Translations under genes and position numbers: made by a program
Part shown: positions 8,285 through 16,852 of the stretch, in pieces
Numbering within the stretch: the stretch's first letter is position 1
How the letters are laid out: each line of letters begins with the position of its first letter
Notes under the pieces: generated by a model
What the model saw: the letters and a program-made list of their open reading frames with translations, nothing else
Told to the model about the DNA's origin: nothing
Database searches by the model: none
Source of the DNA: an alpha proteobacterium AAP38
GTDB lineage: Bacteria; Pseudomonadota; Alphaproteobacteria; Azospirillales; Azospirillaceae
Reading direction: 5' to 3'
Assembly (NCBI GenBank): GCA_001296005.1
Contig: LJHR01000027.1
Location: 1 to 64,000 of the forward strand
Length of the DNA stretch: 64,000 bases

Positions 8285-9010
8285 TCATTCCTCCGCCGGC
8301 TGGCTGTTGGCATGGGCGGCATCGGTCAGCCGGCCCAGTATCTGAAGATAGGCGACCAGGGCATCCATTTCCGTCACCCGCCCCGGATTGCCATCGAAGA
8401 CCCGCGCCTGCGTTGCGTCACCATAGCGGCTGCTCAGCCCCTCGCTGCCATCCGCCCCAGCCTGGGCGATGGCGTCCTTCGTGGCGTTGGCGATCATGTC
8501 GTCCGTGTAGGGCACGCCCACCCGGCTCAGCGCCTTCAGATGTAGGCCCAGATCGTCGGTGCGCAGGGCCGTGGTCGCCAGGAACCGGTAGGAGGGCATG
8601 ATCGATTGCGGCACCACGGCGCGCGGGTCGATCAGATGCGTCACCTGCCATTCGTCGGAATATTTGCCGCCGATGCGGGCGAGGTCGGGACCGGTGCGCT
8701 TCGACCCCCATTGCATGGGATGGTCATATTTGGACTCAACAGCGAGCGAATAGGGGCCATAGCGCTCCACCTCGTCACGAAGCGTGCGGATCATCTGGGA
8801 ATGGCAAGCGTAGCAGCCCTCCCGGATATAGATGTTGCGCCCGGCCACCTCCAGCGGGGTGTAGAGCCGCATGTCAGGTGCATCCTCCACCGTCTCATCA
8901 ATGGTGAAAAGTGGTGCGATCTCTACCAGCCCACCGATCGAGGCGACGAAGATGATGCCCAGCACCAGGGCCATGCCATGCTTTTCCAGACGGTAATGCA
9001 GTCCGAACAT
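8285..9010 (-). CDS. ccoO: cbb3-type cytochrome c oxidase subunit II, monohaem cytochrome
   Basis: A 241-residue subunit with an N-terminal membrane anchor (MALVLGIIFVASIGGLVEIA) and one periplasmic cytochrome c domain. The haem motif is CYACH in REGCYACHSQMIRTLRDEV, characteristic of CcoO/FixO, and MPSY supplies the axial Met. The gene begins 4 bases after the ccoN stop and is followed almost directly by ccoQ. It relays electrons from CcoP to the haem b centres of CcoN. Confidence 0.97.
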   Translation of the reverse strand: MFGLHYRLEKHGMALVLGIIFVASIGGLVEIAPLFTIDETVEDAPDMRLYTPLEVAGRNIYIREGCYACHSQMIRTLRDEVERYGPYSLAVESKYDHPMQWGSKRTGPDLARIGGKYSDEWQVTHLIDPRAVVPQSIMPSYRFLATTALRTDDLGLHLKALSRVGVPYTDDMIANATKDAIAQAGADGSEGLSSRYGDATQARVFDGNPGRVTEMDALVAYLQILGRLTDAAHANSQPAEE

Positions 9011-9014
9011 CGGC

Positions 9015-10652
9015 TCACTCCCCCGCCAGGACGGTCAGCGGTCGGTCGTCCACTGCCGGCTGCGATGCGGCTGCGGGGCCGCGGATGGTCATCCAGACAT
9101 TCCAGGCACCAATGGCCGCCCCCGACAGGAACAGCGCTCCGCCCACCGCGCGGGCGATGTAGTAGGGGTGCATGGCCACGACGGTATCGATGAAAGGATA
9201 GGCCAGCGTACCGCCCGCGTCATAGGTGCGCCACATCAGGCCCTGGATGACGCCCGAGTTCCACATGGAGAAAACGTAGATGAGGGTGCCGGCCAGGGCC
9301 AACCAGAAATGCGCCTCCACGGCCCAGGCGGAATGCATGCGCGCGCGTCCCCAGAGCGCCGGCGTCAGGCTGTAGAGCGCGCCAAAACTGATCAGGGCTA
9401 CCCAGCCCAGGGCGCCGGCATGCACATGGCCCACGGTCCAGTCGGTATAATGCGACAGCGAGTTCACGGCGCGGATGGCCATGAACGACCCTTCGAACGT
9501 GGTCAGGCCATAGAAGATCGCCGCCACCATCATGAAGCGCAGGGTGGCGTCGTCGCGCACCCGGTGCCAGGCCCCGTTCAGGGTCAACAGCGCATTGGCC
9601 GCCGATCCCCAGGACGGAACCAGCAGGATCAGCGAGAAGGTCATGCCCAGCGTCTGTACCCAATGCGGCAGGGCCGTGTAATGCAGGTGGTGGCTGCCCG
9701 CCCACATGTACATGAAGGTGATGCCCCAAAAGCTGATGATGGACATCCGATAGCTGAAGATCGGCCGCTGGGCGCGCACGGGCAGATAATAATACATCAT
9801 GCCCAGGAAGCCGGCCGTCAGGAAGAAGGCGACCGCATTATGCCCGTACCACCATTGCGTCATGGCATCCTGCACGCCGCCAAAGGCCGAATAGGCTCGG
9901 GCGTGGTTCCAGGCCACGGGTACCGCGATGTTGTTGACGATATGCAGCATGGCCACGACGATGATGAAGGCCAGATAGTACCAGTTGGCCACATAGATAT
10001 GCGGCTCCCGCCGCCGGGCCAGCGTGCGGATATACAGCACCAGATAGGTCACCCAGACGATACAGAGCCAGAGGTCCACATACCATTCCGGCTCGGCATA
10101 TTCCTTGGACTGCGTGATGCCCAGCGGATAGCCGGATACCGCCAGCAGGCAGAACAAATTATAGCCCAGCAGCACGAACCAGGGGCTGAACTGCCCGGCC
10201 AGCCGGGTCCGGCAGGTGCGCTGGACCACATGGAAGGAGGTGGCGATCAGCGCATTGCCGCCGAAGCCGAAAATTACACCCGTCGTATGAATGGGTCTGA
10301 TCCGCCCGAAACTGGCCCAGGCCGCATCGAAGGTGAGTTGCGGATAGGCCAGCATCCAGGCCACCCAATCACCCACCGCCAGCCCGAACAGCGCCCAGCC
10401 CATGGTCAGCACGATGGCCACTCGGCTGGGGTCATCATAATATTCGGCCAGTCTTCCGTCCGCCGGTTCCGGCGCATCCAGGCCGGAAATGACCAGAAAA
10501 CCCAAGCCTACGGCAAAGGCCAGGATCAGCCCCCCATGCAGGGCGAACAGATCGTCATTGGCTCCGGCCGCCATTAGCAGACCGCACAGGGCAAGCAGGC
10601 CAAGGGTTAGAAGGGCGAACTGCCGCTCGGCGCGGGTGAGTTGTGCGACCAT
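9015..10652 (-). CDS. ccoN: cbb3-type cytochrome c oxidase subunit I (catalytic)
   Basis: A 545-residue, twelve-helix catalytic subunit that reduces O2 with high affinity and pumps protons. Haem and copper ligands are visible: the first haem b His in RPIHTTGVIFGFGGN, the CuB His and Tyr region WWYGHNAVAFFL, the His pair in AGSHHLHYTALP, and the high-spin and low-spin haem His in TDWTVGHVHAGALGWV. The ATG at 10652 is preferred because AGGAAA lies just before it; an ATG at 10664 would add four residues and overlaps the stop of the catalase relic. No FNR-type box was recognised upstream, so oxygen control could not be confirmed from sequence. Confidence 0.97.
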   Translation of the reverse strand: MVAQLTRAERQFALLTLGLLALCGLLMAAGANDDLFALHGGLILAFAVGLGFLVISGLDAPEPADGRLAEYYDDPSRVAIVLTMGWALFGLAVGDWVAWMLAYPQLTFDAAWASFGRIRPIHTTGVIFGFGGNALIATSFHVVQRTCRTRLAGQFSPWFVLLGYNLFCLLAVSGYPLGITQSKEYAEPEWYVDLWLCIVWVTYLVLYIRTLARRREPHIYVANWYYLAFIIVVAMLHIVNNIAVPVAWNHARAYSAFGGVQDAMTQWWYGHNAVAFFLTAGFLGMMYYYLPVRAQRPIFSYRMSIISFWGITFMYMWAGSHHLHYTALPHWVQTLGMTFSLILLVPSWGSAANALLTLNGAWHRVRDDATLRFMMVAAIFYGLTTFEGSFMAIRAVNSLSHYTDWTVGHVHAGALGWVALISFGALYSLTPALWGRARMHSAWAVEAHFWLALAGTLIYVFSMWNSGVIQGLMWRTYDAGGTLAYPFIDTVVAMHPYYIARAVGGALFLSGAAIGAWNVWMTIRGPAAASQPAVDDRPLTVLAGE

Positions 10653-10660
10653 GTGTTTCC

Positions 10661-10914
10661 TCATTCAGCGGTGTGCGCGGAAACGTCGAGGCCAAGCGCT
10701 CGGGCCACGCCCGCGCCATACGCGGGATCAGCCCTCGTACAATTTTCGATTGGCACCGCTGGATGTGGAGAGCGGCGCCGCCCAGAGAATGGATGTTATT
10801 GTCACACAACGCCTGGCGTTGTGCCAGACCCAACAGGCGAAGAAGATCGCCTGGCTGCTGCCATTGGTCATCATTCACCCTATGATCCCAATGGGTTGCT
10901 GGCCCGTCGATGCT
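10661..10914 (-). pseudogene. Catalase 3'-end relic, frameshifted
   Basis: On the minus strand upstream of ccoN one frame gives WDHRVNDDQWQQPGDLLRLL and AQRQALCDN. After a one-base loss near 10750-10757 another frame gives NCTRADPAYGAGVARALG, ending in a TGA at 10661-10663 that overlaps the ATG at 10664. These are the last 75 or so residues of a clade 3 type monofunctional catalase, as recalled from that family. The catalytic and haem-binding parts are absent. About 230 bases further upstream, to 11141, show no recognisable gene. The relic suggests a catalase once stood directly before the oxidase operon. Confidence 0.7.
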
Positions 10915-11141
10915 GCCCACGCTGTCCTTCCGCCCCACCGACAGACTTAGGCAGAGATAAAGCGCCGGTCCGTTCAGCCGGAATGGCTGTCCATCGCCAG
11001 CCCCCCCAGCGGCCCCGGCGTCACCCGCATCGCCATGGTCGCCGGCTTCCAGGAGGATGCGTGGGGTGGCGCCGGCCAGCCACAGCGCAAAGCCTGCTGG
11101 CCGATGGCGGGTTCAATCTGGCTGGCTCCCGCTAACGCGGA

Positions 11142-12215
11142 TCATGCCGGCTCCGCCTGCCAGCGACGCAAAGCCGGTAGCACATGCCGGCCAAATTGGT
11201 CGCATTCGGCGGCGTGCGGATATCCGGACAGGATGAAGGCCTCCAGCCCCAGGGCGTGGTAGGCCTTCAGCTTGGCCAGCACCTGATCAGGATCGCCGAC
11301 AATGGCGGCACCACAGCCGGACCGGGCGCGGCCGATACCGGTCCAGAGATTATCCTCGATGTAGCCGTCCTGTTGGCTGGCCGTTTCGCGCAGCTCGGCC
11401 TGACGGCGGACGCCGTAGGATTGTGAATCCAGTGATTTAGCGCGGATGGCGGCGCCTGTGTCTGCATCCAGCCGGGACAGAAGTCGGTCAGCGGCGGTGC
11501 GCGCTTCGGCTTCCGTTTCTCGGACCACCAAATGCACGCGATAGCCGAACCGCAGGGTACGGCCATGGTTTGCGGCCCTCGCGCGCAGGTCCTGGATGAT
11601 GCCCGCCACGCCATCCAGCGTGTCCGGCCACATCAGATAGACATCCGCTGCCTTGGCCGCCGCCTCCCTTGCTTCGGTTGACAGGCCCCCGAAATAGAGC
11701 GGTGGGCATTGGCCGGAAACGGTGCGAATGCGGGGCGGGTCCAGCTTCAGCTTGTAGAACTCGCCCTGATGATCCAGATGCTTTCCGTTCAGCAGCGTCT
11801 TCAGAATCTGCATCACCTCTACCGTGCGATCATAACGAGGGCCGGCGGCCAGGGTTTCGCCCGGCAGGTCGCTGGAGATGATGTTGATGGTCAGACGTCC
11901 ATTCAACATCTGGTCCAGGGTGGCCACTTGGCGTGCGATCTGCGGTGGCCAGAACTCTCCACAGCGGATGGCCAGCAGCAGCTTGATCTGTTTCAGCAGC
12001 GGTGCGATGCCGCCCGCAAACGCCACCCCATCGATGCCCAGTTGGTAACCGGATGGCAGCAGCAGATTGTCATAACCCAACCTGTCCGCCGTTTGGGCGA
12101 TGGTGCGGCAATGGTCGAAGCTGGATTGCAGCGCGGGATCGGGCTGGCCCAGGAATTCGAAATCATCATCGCAGAGGGCGGAGAACCAGGCGATCTCAAG
12201 CGGGCGGCGGGACAT
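11142..12215 (-). CDS. SsuD-like FMNH2-dependent alkanesulfonate monooxygenase (LLM class)
   Basis: A 357-residue member of the luciferase-like monooxygenase family, close in style to SsuD, which uses FMNH2 and O2 to release sulfite from alkanesulfonates. The TIM-barrel landmarks are present: EIAWFSALCDD at strand 1, ATLDQMLNGRLTINIISSD, RYDRTVEVMQILKTLL and PPLYFGGLS. Unlike the other LLM proteins in this window it keeps the Arg-x-His of the SsuD active site (YRVHLVVRET, matching Arg226/His228 of E. coli SsuD from memory) and the SGYPH segment. It is cytoplasmic, with no signal peptide. It follows the aldo/keto reductase by 39 bases on the same strand, probably as an operon. A flavin reductase partner is not adjacent; the nearest clear one is at 49.9 kb. 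Confidence 0.88.
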   Translation of the reverse strand: MSRRPLEIAWFSALCDDDFEFLGQPDPALQSSFDHCRTIAQTADRLGYDNLLLPSGYQLGIDGVAFAGGIAPLLKQIKLLLAIRCGEFWPPQIARQVATLDQMLNGRLTINIISSDLPGETLAAGPRYDRTVEVMQILKTLLNGKHLDHQGEFYKLKLDPPRIRTVSGQCPPLYFGGLSTEAREAAAKAADVYLMWPDTLDGVAGIIQDLRARAANHGRTLRFGYRVHLVVRETEAEARTAADRLLSRLDADTGAAIRAKSLDSQSYGVRRQAELRETASQQDGYIEDNLWTGIGRARSGCGAAIVGDPDQVLAKLKAYHALGLEAFILSGYPHAAECDQFGRHVLPALRRWQAEPA

Positions 12216-12254
12216 GGCAAGGGCCTTTCAAAGAGCGGATATAATCAAATCGGA

Positions 12255-13166
12255 TTAGGGAAGCGGGGTGCCAAGGGCCGCCTTCAACACGGCGTACCAG
12301 TTGGTGTCGGTCAAATGCACCTTGAAGGCATCCGTCGCTTCCCTGATCCGCGATTGTGTCTGGCTGCCGATCAACGGGATGGGGCGCGACGGGTGCGCCA
12401 GGATCCAGGCATAGGCGACGGCGGCCCGGCCCACATTGTTAGCCAGTGCAATCCGGTCCAGTTCGGTGATCACGGCCCGGGTTCGTGCGTCATTGTCCGC
12501 CCCCAGCAGCCGGCCACCGGCCAGAGGAGACCAGGCAAGCACGGTTAGGCCGCGTTCCATGGCCTGGTCCAGCACCCCGTCGAACAAGGCGCCGACTGCG
12601 CACGCGGAGAGTTCCGGCTGGATAGAGGTCAGCTTGAACGGCAGATGTGCCTGTAAGGCGGCAACCTGCGAGGGTGTATGGTTGGATACGCCTGCCGCCT
12701 TGATCTTCCCATCCTGCTGCAACCTGTCCAGGGCAGCGGCGACCTCTGCCGGGTGGGCCAGCAGGTCCGGACGGTGAACCTGATAAAGGTCGATCACGTC
12801 CGTGCCCAGCCGGGCCAGGGAGGCCTCGGCTGCGCGGACCAGATGGTCGGCACGCGAAGCATAGGGGATGCCAGGGATGATGCCGCCCTTGGTGGCCAGC
12901 ACAATTCGATCGCGCAGCCCCGGTGCCGTCTTCAAAACGCGACCGAACAGGGCTTCGGCGGCACCAAAGGCTTCACCATTGTCAGGGCCGTAAACATCGG
13001 CGGTATCAAATAAATTAATTCCGCTTTCCAATGCAGTTTCGGCAATGGTGCGTGATTTTTCAATATCAGAACCGCGATAGCGCCACATGCCCCAGCCAAG
13101 TGGAGATATTAGCGGAATATTTTCATTTATCTTGCGATATTCTGTGTGGAAAGTAATATTATTCAT
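12255..13166 (-). CDS. Aldo/keto reductase
   Basis: A 303-residue NAD(P)H-dependent reductase of the aldo/keto reductase superfamily. The catalytic set is visible: Asp and Tyr in LFDTADVYG, Lys in LATKGG and His in YQVHRPD. The C-terminal cofactor region (PIPLIGSQTQSRIREATDAF) is normal. The ATG at 13166 is preceded by GGAGA at good spacing. It lies upstream of the SsuD-like monooxygenase gene and is divergent, 56 bases away, from the Gfo/Idh/MocA gene. A role in reducing the aldehyde left after sulfonate cleavage is attractive, because SsuD products are aldehydes, but this is inference. Confidence 0.88.
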   Translation of the reverse strand: MNNITFHTEYRKINENIPLISPLGWGMWRYRGSDIEKSRTIAETALESGINLFDTADVYGPDNGEAFGAAEALFGRVLKTAPGLRDRIVLATKGGIIPGIPYASRADHLVRAAEASLARLGTDVIDLYQVHRPDLLAHPAEVAAALDRLQQDGKIKAAGVSNHTPSQVAALQAHLPFKLTSIQPELSACAVGALFDGVLDQAMERGLTVLAWSPLAGGRLLGADNDARTRAVITELDRIALANNVGRAAVAYAWILAHPSRPIPLIGSQTQSRIREATDAFKVHLTDTNWYAVLKAALGTPLP

Positions 13167-13222
13167 TGATAATTCTCCGTCACGTCTGCCTGGATTTTTT
13201 TTAAAGGGAATTGGGTGATTTG

Positions 13223-14314
13223 ATGTCTAAGTTGCGTTTCGCGCTGATTGGCGCCGGCATGATGGGGGTTGAGCATCTTACCAACCTAGCCCTGTTCGAT
13301 GAGGCTGAACTGGTGGCCCTGGTGGACCCGGTGCCGTCTTCGCTGCGCTATGCGGTGCGGGCCTTGGGCGAGAGGGCGGCGGGTGTGGCGCAGTTTGCCA
13401 ATGTGCCGGACCTGCTGGCGGCGGGGCTGAAGCTGGATGGCGTCATCATCTCCTCCCCCAACCATACGCATCATGATGTGCTGACGCCGTTGTTCGGGAC
13501 CGACCTGCATATCCTTTGCGAAAAGCCGCTTTGTTCCGATCTTGAGGATGCCAAGCGGGTGGCCGAGCGGGCGGCGTCGCATAGGGGTGTGTTCTGGGTT
13601 GGCATGGAATACCGTTTCATGCCGCCCGCCGCAGAGTTCATCCGCCAGGTCCATGAAGGCCGGGTGGGTCGCCTGGTGATGCTGGCCATGCGCGAACACC
13701 GCTTCCCCTTCCTGCCCAAGGTTGGTGACTGGAACCGGTTCAGCCGCAATACCGGCGGCACCATGGTGGAGAAATGCTGCCATTTCTTCGACCTGATGCG
13801 GCTGATTGTCGGGGCGGAACCGGTTCGTATTCATTGTTCCGGTGGGATGGATGTGAACCATCTGGACGAACGCTATGGCGGGGAGCGACCGGATATCATC
13901 GACAACAGCTATACCATCGTTGATTTCGACAATGGCGTGCGCGCCCTGCTGGACCTGTGCATGTTCGCCGATGGGGCAGAACAGCAGGAGGAGATTGCCG
14001 CCACCGGCGACAAGGCCAAGCTGGAAGTGTTCGTGCCGTCCGGCGAACTGGTCTATAGCCCACGGGTCGGCTTCCGTCAGCCAAAGCGGGTGGAGCGCAG
14101 CACCGTCGGGGTTGATGAGACGGTACTGGCCGCCGGTTCGCACCATGGGGCGACATATTTCCAGCAGCGCGCCTTTATCGATGCCATTCAGAAGGGTGCC
14201 CCGGTGCAGGTAACGGCCCGTGACGGGCTGCGGGCGGTGGCCATGGGCACGGCGGCGGAGATCAGCGCGCGGGAAAAGCGGGCGGTGGAGTTTGCTGAAC
14301 TGAATGTCGGTTGA
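13223..14314 (+). CDS. Gfo/Idh/MocA-family NAD(P)-dependent oxidoreductase
   Basis: A 363-residue dehydrogenase. It has the Rossmann motif GAGMMG near residue 10, the family EKP motif (CEKPLCSD) and the substrate-domain signature TMVEKCCHFFDLMRL, which contains the likely catalytic His. These enzymes oxidise polyols, sugars or related hydroxyl compounds. The start at 13223 (MSKLRFALIG) is preferred to a TTG at 13211 because GGGTG precedes it at good spacing. It is transcribed alone, divergent from the aldo/keto reductase and convergent with the ssuB-like gene. The substrate cannot be told from sequence. Confidence 0.88.
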   Translation: MSKLRFALIGAGMMGVEHLTNLALFDEAELVALVDPVPSSLRYAVRALGERAAGVAQFANVPDLLAAGLKLDGVIISSPNHTHHDVLTPLFGTDLHILCEKPLCSDLEDAKRVAERAASHRGVFWVGMEYRFMPPAAEFIRQVHEGRVGRLVMLAMREHRFPFLPKVGDWNRFSRNTGGTMVEKCCHFFDLMRLIVGAEPVRIHCSGGMDVNHLDERYGGERPDIIDNSYTIVDFDNGVRALLDLCMFADGAEQQEEIAATGDKAKLEVFVPSGELVYSPRVGFRQPKRVERSTVGVDETVLAAGSHHGATYFQQRAFIDAIQKGAPVQVTARDGLRAVAMGTAAEISAREKRAVEFAELNVG

Positions 14315-14323
14315 GGATAGGCA

Positions 14324-14357
14324 CATCGGTGTCAGCGGCTCCCCGCTGACACCGATG
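14324..14357. terminator. Convergent hairpin between the Gfo/Idh gene and the ssuB-like gene
   Basis: A perfect 15-bp inverted repeat (CATCGGTGTCAGCGG and its complement) with a CTCC loop. It includes the stop codon of the minus-strand ATPase gene and begins 10 bases after the plus-strand oxidoreductase. There is no T-run on either side, so it may work as a weak bidirectional terminator or protect both 3' ends. Confidence 0.55.
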
Positions 14358-15078
14358 CATCCAGCAACCGTTCCAGGATGGCCCCTTCCAAGGCCGCAAA
14401 GGCGGGGTCGCCCCGGCGGCGGGGGCGGGGCAGGTAGATCGGTTGATCCAGCGTCACCCGGCCCGCATCGATCAGCAGCACGCGGTCGGCCAGCGCCACG
14501 GCTTCGCCCACATCATGGGTGACCAGCAGGGCGGTAAAGCCCTGCGCCTGCCAGACATTTTCCAGCAGCGACTGCATCTCGATCCGGGTGAGGGCGTCCA
14601 GGGCACCCAGCGGCTCGTCCAGGGCCAGAAGGGTCGGGTTGCTGACCAGGGCGCGGGCCAGGGCCACACGCTGCCGCTGCCCGCCCGACAGGGTGCTGGG
14701 CCAGTCATCGGCCTTTCCGGTCAGACCGACATCGGCCAGGGCTTGCCGCGCGGCGGCCGCCCCATCCGGCCCGTCCCCGCGTTCCCCCAGACCGACGGCC
14801 ACATTGGCGGCGACACTGGCCCAGGGCAGCAGGCGAGGTTCCTGAAAGATCAGGCGGGCATGGGCGGCATCGCTGTCGCTGGCCACGCTGCCGCCGCTGG
14901 CCGGTTCGAGGCCCAGGATCACGCGCAGCAGCGTGCTTTTCCCGCAGCCGCTTTTGCCGATGATGGCGACAAAGCTGCCCGGCGCGATGGACAGGTCGAT
15001 ACCATGCAGCACCGGCGTGTCACCGAAGCGTTTCGTGACCTGGGAAAGGGTGAGGGCAGCACCATTGTTCTTGCTCAT
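14332..15078 (-). CDS. ABC transporter ATP-binding protein, sulfonate/nitrate type (SsuB-like)
   Basis: A 248-residue nucleotide-binding subunit that powers import of an organosulfur-type substrate. Walker A is GKSGCGKST, the signature is [15 protein letters not shown] and Walker B is [12 protein letters not shown]; the H-loop His is in LLVTHD. The second of two adjacent ATG codons (15078) sits about 5 bases after GGAGG and is taken as the start. It is the last gene of an operon running TonB receptor, binding protein, permease, ATPase. The gene set resembles SsuABC/TauABC, hence the likely substrate class; the exact compound is unknown. Confidence 0.9.
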   Translation of the reverse strand: MSKNNGAALTLSQVTKRFGDTPVLHGIDLSIAPGSFVAIIGKSGCGKSTLLRVILGLEPASGGSVASDSDAAHARLIFQEPRLLPWASVAANVAVGLGERGDGPDGAAAARQALADVGLTGKADDWPSTLSGGQRQRVALARALVSNPTLLALDEPLGALDALTRIEMQSLLENVWQAQGFTALLVTHDVGEAVALADRVLLIDAGRVTLDQPIYLPRPRRRGDPAFAALEGAILERLLDASVSAGSR

Positions 15079-15089
15079 CATCCCCTCCG

Positions 15090-15863
15090 TCAGCGGCGAT
15101 AGGCCGGGTTCCAGCGCAGGAAGCGCCGTTCAAGCGCCTTGGTGGCGCTGTCCGCCAGTTTACCCAGCAGTGCATAGATCAGGATCGACAGCACCACGAT
15201 GTCGGTACGCATGAATTCCCGGGCATTCATGGCCATGTGGCCGATCCCGGATTTGGCGGCAATGGTTTCCGCCACGATCAGGGTTAGCCACATGATCCCC
15301 AGCGCATAGCGCAGGCCAACCAGGATGGAGGGCAGGGCACCCGGCAGGATGACACGGCGGAACAGGCGGCGAGGCGACATGCCATAGACCCGCCCCATTT
15401 CAATCAACTGCGGATCGACATTGCGGATGCCATGCAAGGTGTTCAGGTAGATGGGGAAGAAGACCCCCAGCGCCACCAGGAACAGCCGCGCCTCCTCCTC
15501 AATCCCGAACCAGATGATGACCATGGGGATCAGGGCCAGATGCGGCACGTTGCGCACCATCTGCAAGGTGGGGTCCAGCAACCGTTCGCTGATCCGTGAC
15601 AGGCCGGTCAACAGGCCCAGACCAAAGCCGATGCCCCCGCCGATCAGCAGCCCGGCAACCGCACGGGCCGCGCTGACGCCTAGATTGTGTGGCAATGTTC
15701 CATCCAGCGTCAGGGTCCAGGCCGATGCCAGCACTGACAAGGGGGCCGGCAAGATATTGGCCGACAGCCAGCCCAGACTGGAACTGGCCTGCCACAGAAG
15801 CAGCAAAGCCCCCGGCATGATCCAGGCCAGGGGCAGCGTCTCACTATTCCGTTTGTCGCTCAT
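15090..15863 (-). CDS. ABC transporter permease, sulfonate/nitrate type (SsuC-like)
   Basis: A 257-residue inner-membrane permease with six hydrophobic segments and the EAA loop ([20 protein letters not shown]) that contacts the ATPase. The ATG at 15863 overlaps the stop of the binding-protein gene (ATGA), indicating coupled translation; an ATG four codons earlier (15875) is possible. The gap to the ATPase start is 11 bases. It belongs to the BPD_transp_1 permeases of the SsuC/TauC group. Confidence 0.9.
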   Translation of the reverse strand: MSDKRNSETLPLAWIMPGALLLLWQASSSLGWLSANILPAPLSVLASAWTLTLDGTLPHNLGVSAARAVAGLLIGGGIGFGLGLLTGLSRISERLLDPTLQMVRNVPHLALIPMVIIWFGIEEEARLFLVALGVFFPIYLNTLHGIRNVDPQLIEMGRVYGMSPRRLFRRVILPGALPSILVGLRYALGIMWLTLIVAETIAAKSGIGHMAMNAREFMRTDIVVLSILIYALLGKLADSATKALERRFLRWNPAYRR

Positions 15864-16849
15864 GCGCCGTTCCATCCAGTCCAGGCGGCGTCCGCGATCT
15901 TGATGGAGGCGGGAATGATGCCCAGGCGGTGGAAGCGGTCGGCAATCGCCTGCTGCTGTGCCACCACCTCCGGCGTGATGGGCGTGTAGGCGAAGTCCGC
16001 GCGCTCCACCGTGTCACGCAGCAAATCCAGTGGCAGCCCCGTTTCCTTTGCCATCAGCTCGGCCATGGCCTCCCGGTTCTGCTCGGCCCACTGCCCCTCG
16101 GCGGCCAGCGCCTCCATGGCCGCCACCAGCAGCGGTGCGTGTCGGTCGGCAAAGGTGCGGTTGGCCAGCGCATAACCGGCCCCGCTGATCTGTTCCTCCG
16201 GCCCGCCGATCGACAGGGTACGGGCACCATTGTTGCGGATGGCCAGCGTGTAATGGGGGTCCCAGATCACCCAGCCATCAATGCCGCCCTGACTAAAGGC
16301 TGCCGCCGCGTCGGCCGGCCCCAGATTGACCACCTCCACATCATCGAGGGTCAGCCCGGCCCGTTCCAACGCTACGACCGCGATATTGTGGGCCGACGAT
16401 CCGCGCGTGAAGGCCAGCTTCCGGCCTTTGAGGTCAGCGATGCTGGTCAGGCCGGAATTGGCGGGGGTGAGGATGCCCCCCGCCTTGCCGGACAGTTTCT
16501 GTACGGCGGTATAGAGCAGGGGGGCGCCCGCTGCCTGGGCGAAGATCGGCGGTGTGTCGCCCGTCCCGCCCAGGTCGATGCCCCCCACGGCCAGCGCCTC
16601 CAGAAGCGGCGGGCCGGATGCGAACTCCACCCATTCCACCTTTGCCGCACCCGCCTTGACCAGAGCTTTGTCGAAGGCGCCCCGCTGCTTGGCCAGCAGG
16701 AAGACGCCATTCTTCTGATAGCCGACGCGGATGGTGGTCACCGCCTCGTCATCCTGACCCTTGCCGCAGCCCGACAGCAGGGCCAGCCCGCCAAGGCCGG
16801 CCATCGTCAGGAAGGTCCGGCGCGTATTGCCCCTGGAGGTGCCAACCAT
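15860..16849 (-). CDS. ABC transporter substrate-binding lipoprotein, sulfonate type (SsuA-like)
   Basis: A 329-residue binding protein. The N-terminus has a twin-Arg-like NTRRTFLTMAG stretch followed by a lipobox (LALLSGC), so the mature protein would be lipid-anchored facing the periplasm. The body matches aliphatic sulfonate/nitrate/taurine binding proteins: RVGYQKNGVFLLAKQRGAF, GGIDLGGTGDTPPIFAQA, LKGRKLAFTRGSSAHNI and GGIDGWVIWDPHYTLA. It starts 3 bases after the stop of the TonB receptor gene, so receptor and importer are one operon. It has a signal sequence, unlike the two cytoplasmic DszB-like proteins further along the window. Confidence 0.9.
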   Translation of the reverse strand: MVGTSRGNTRRTFLTMAGLGGLALLSGCGKGQDDEAVTTIRVGYQKNGVFLLAKQRGAFDKALVKAGAAKVEWVEFASGPPLLEALAVGGIDLGGTGDTPPIFAQAAGAPLLYTAVQKLSGKAGGILTPANSGLTSIADLKGRKLAFTRGSSAHNIAVVALERAGLTLDDVEVVNLGPADAAAAFSQGGIDGWVIWDPHYTLAIRNNGARTLSIGGPEEQISGAGYALANRTFADRHAPLLVAAMEALAAEGQWAEQNREAMAELMAKETGLPLDLLRDTVERADFAYTPITPEVVAQQQAIADRFHRLGIIPASIKIADAAWTGWNGA

Positions 16850-16852
16850 CGT

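Noticed and set aside
9168-10577. Long plus-strand open frame (469 codons) opposite ccoN
   Set aside because: It is the shadow of a GC-rich membrane-protein gene; the product is rich in Gln, His, Gly and Arg and matches nothing, while ccoN is certain.
10915-11141. Possible further catalase or other gene fragment upstream of the relic
   Set aside because: All three frames on both strands were read; no stretch matched a family well enough to support a call.
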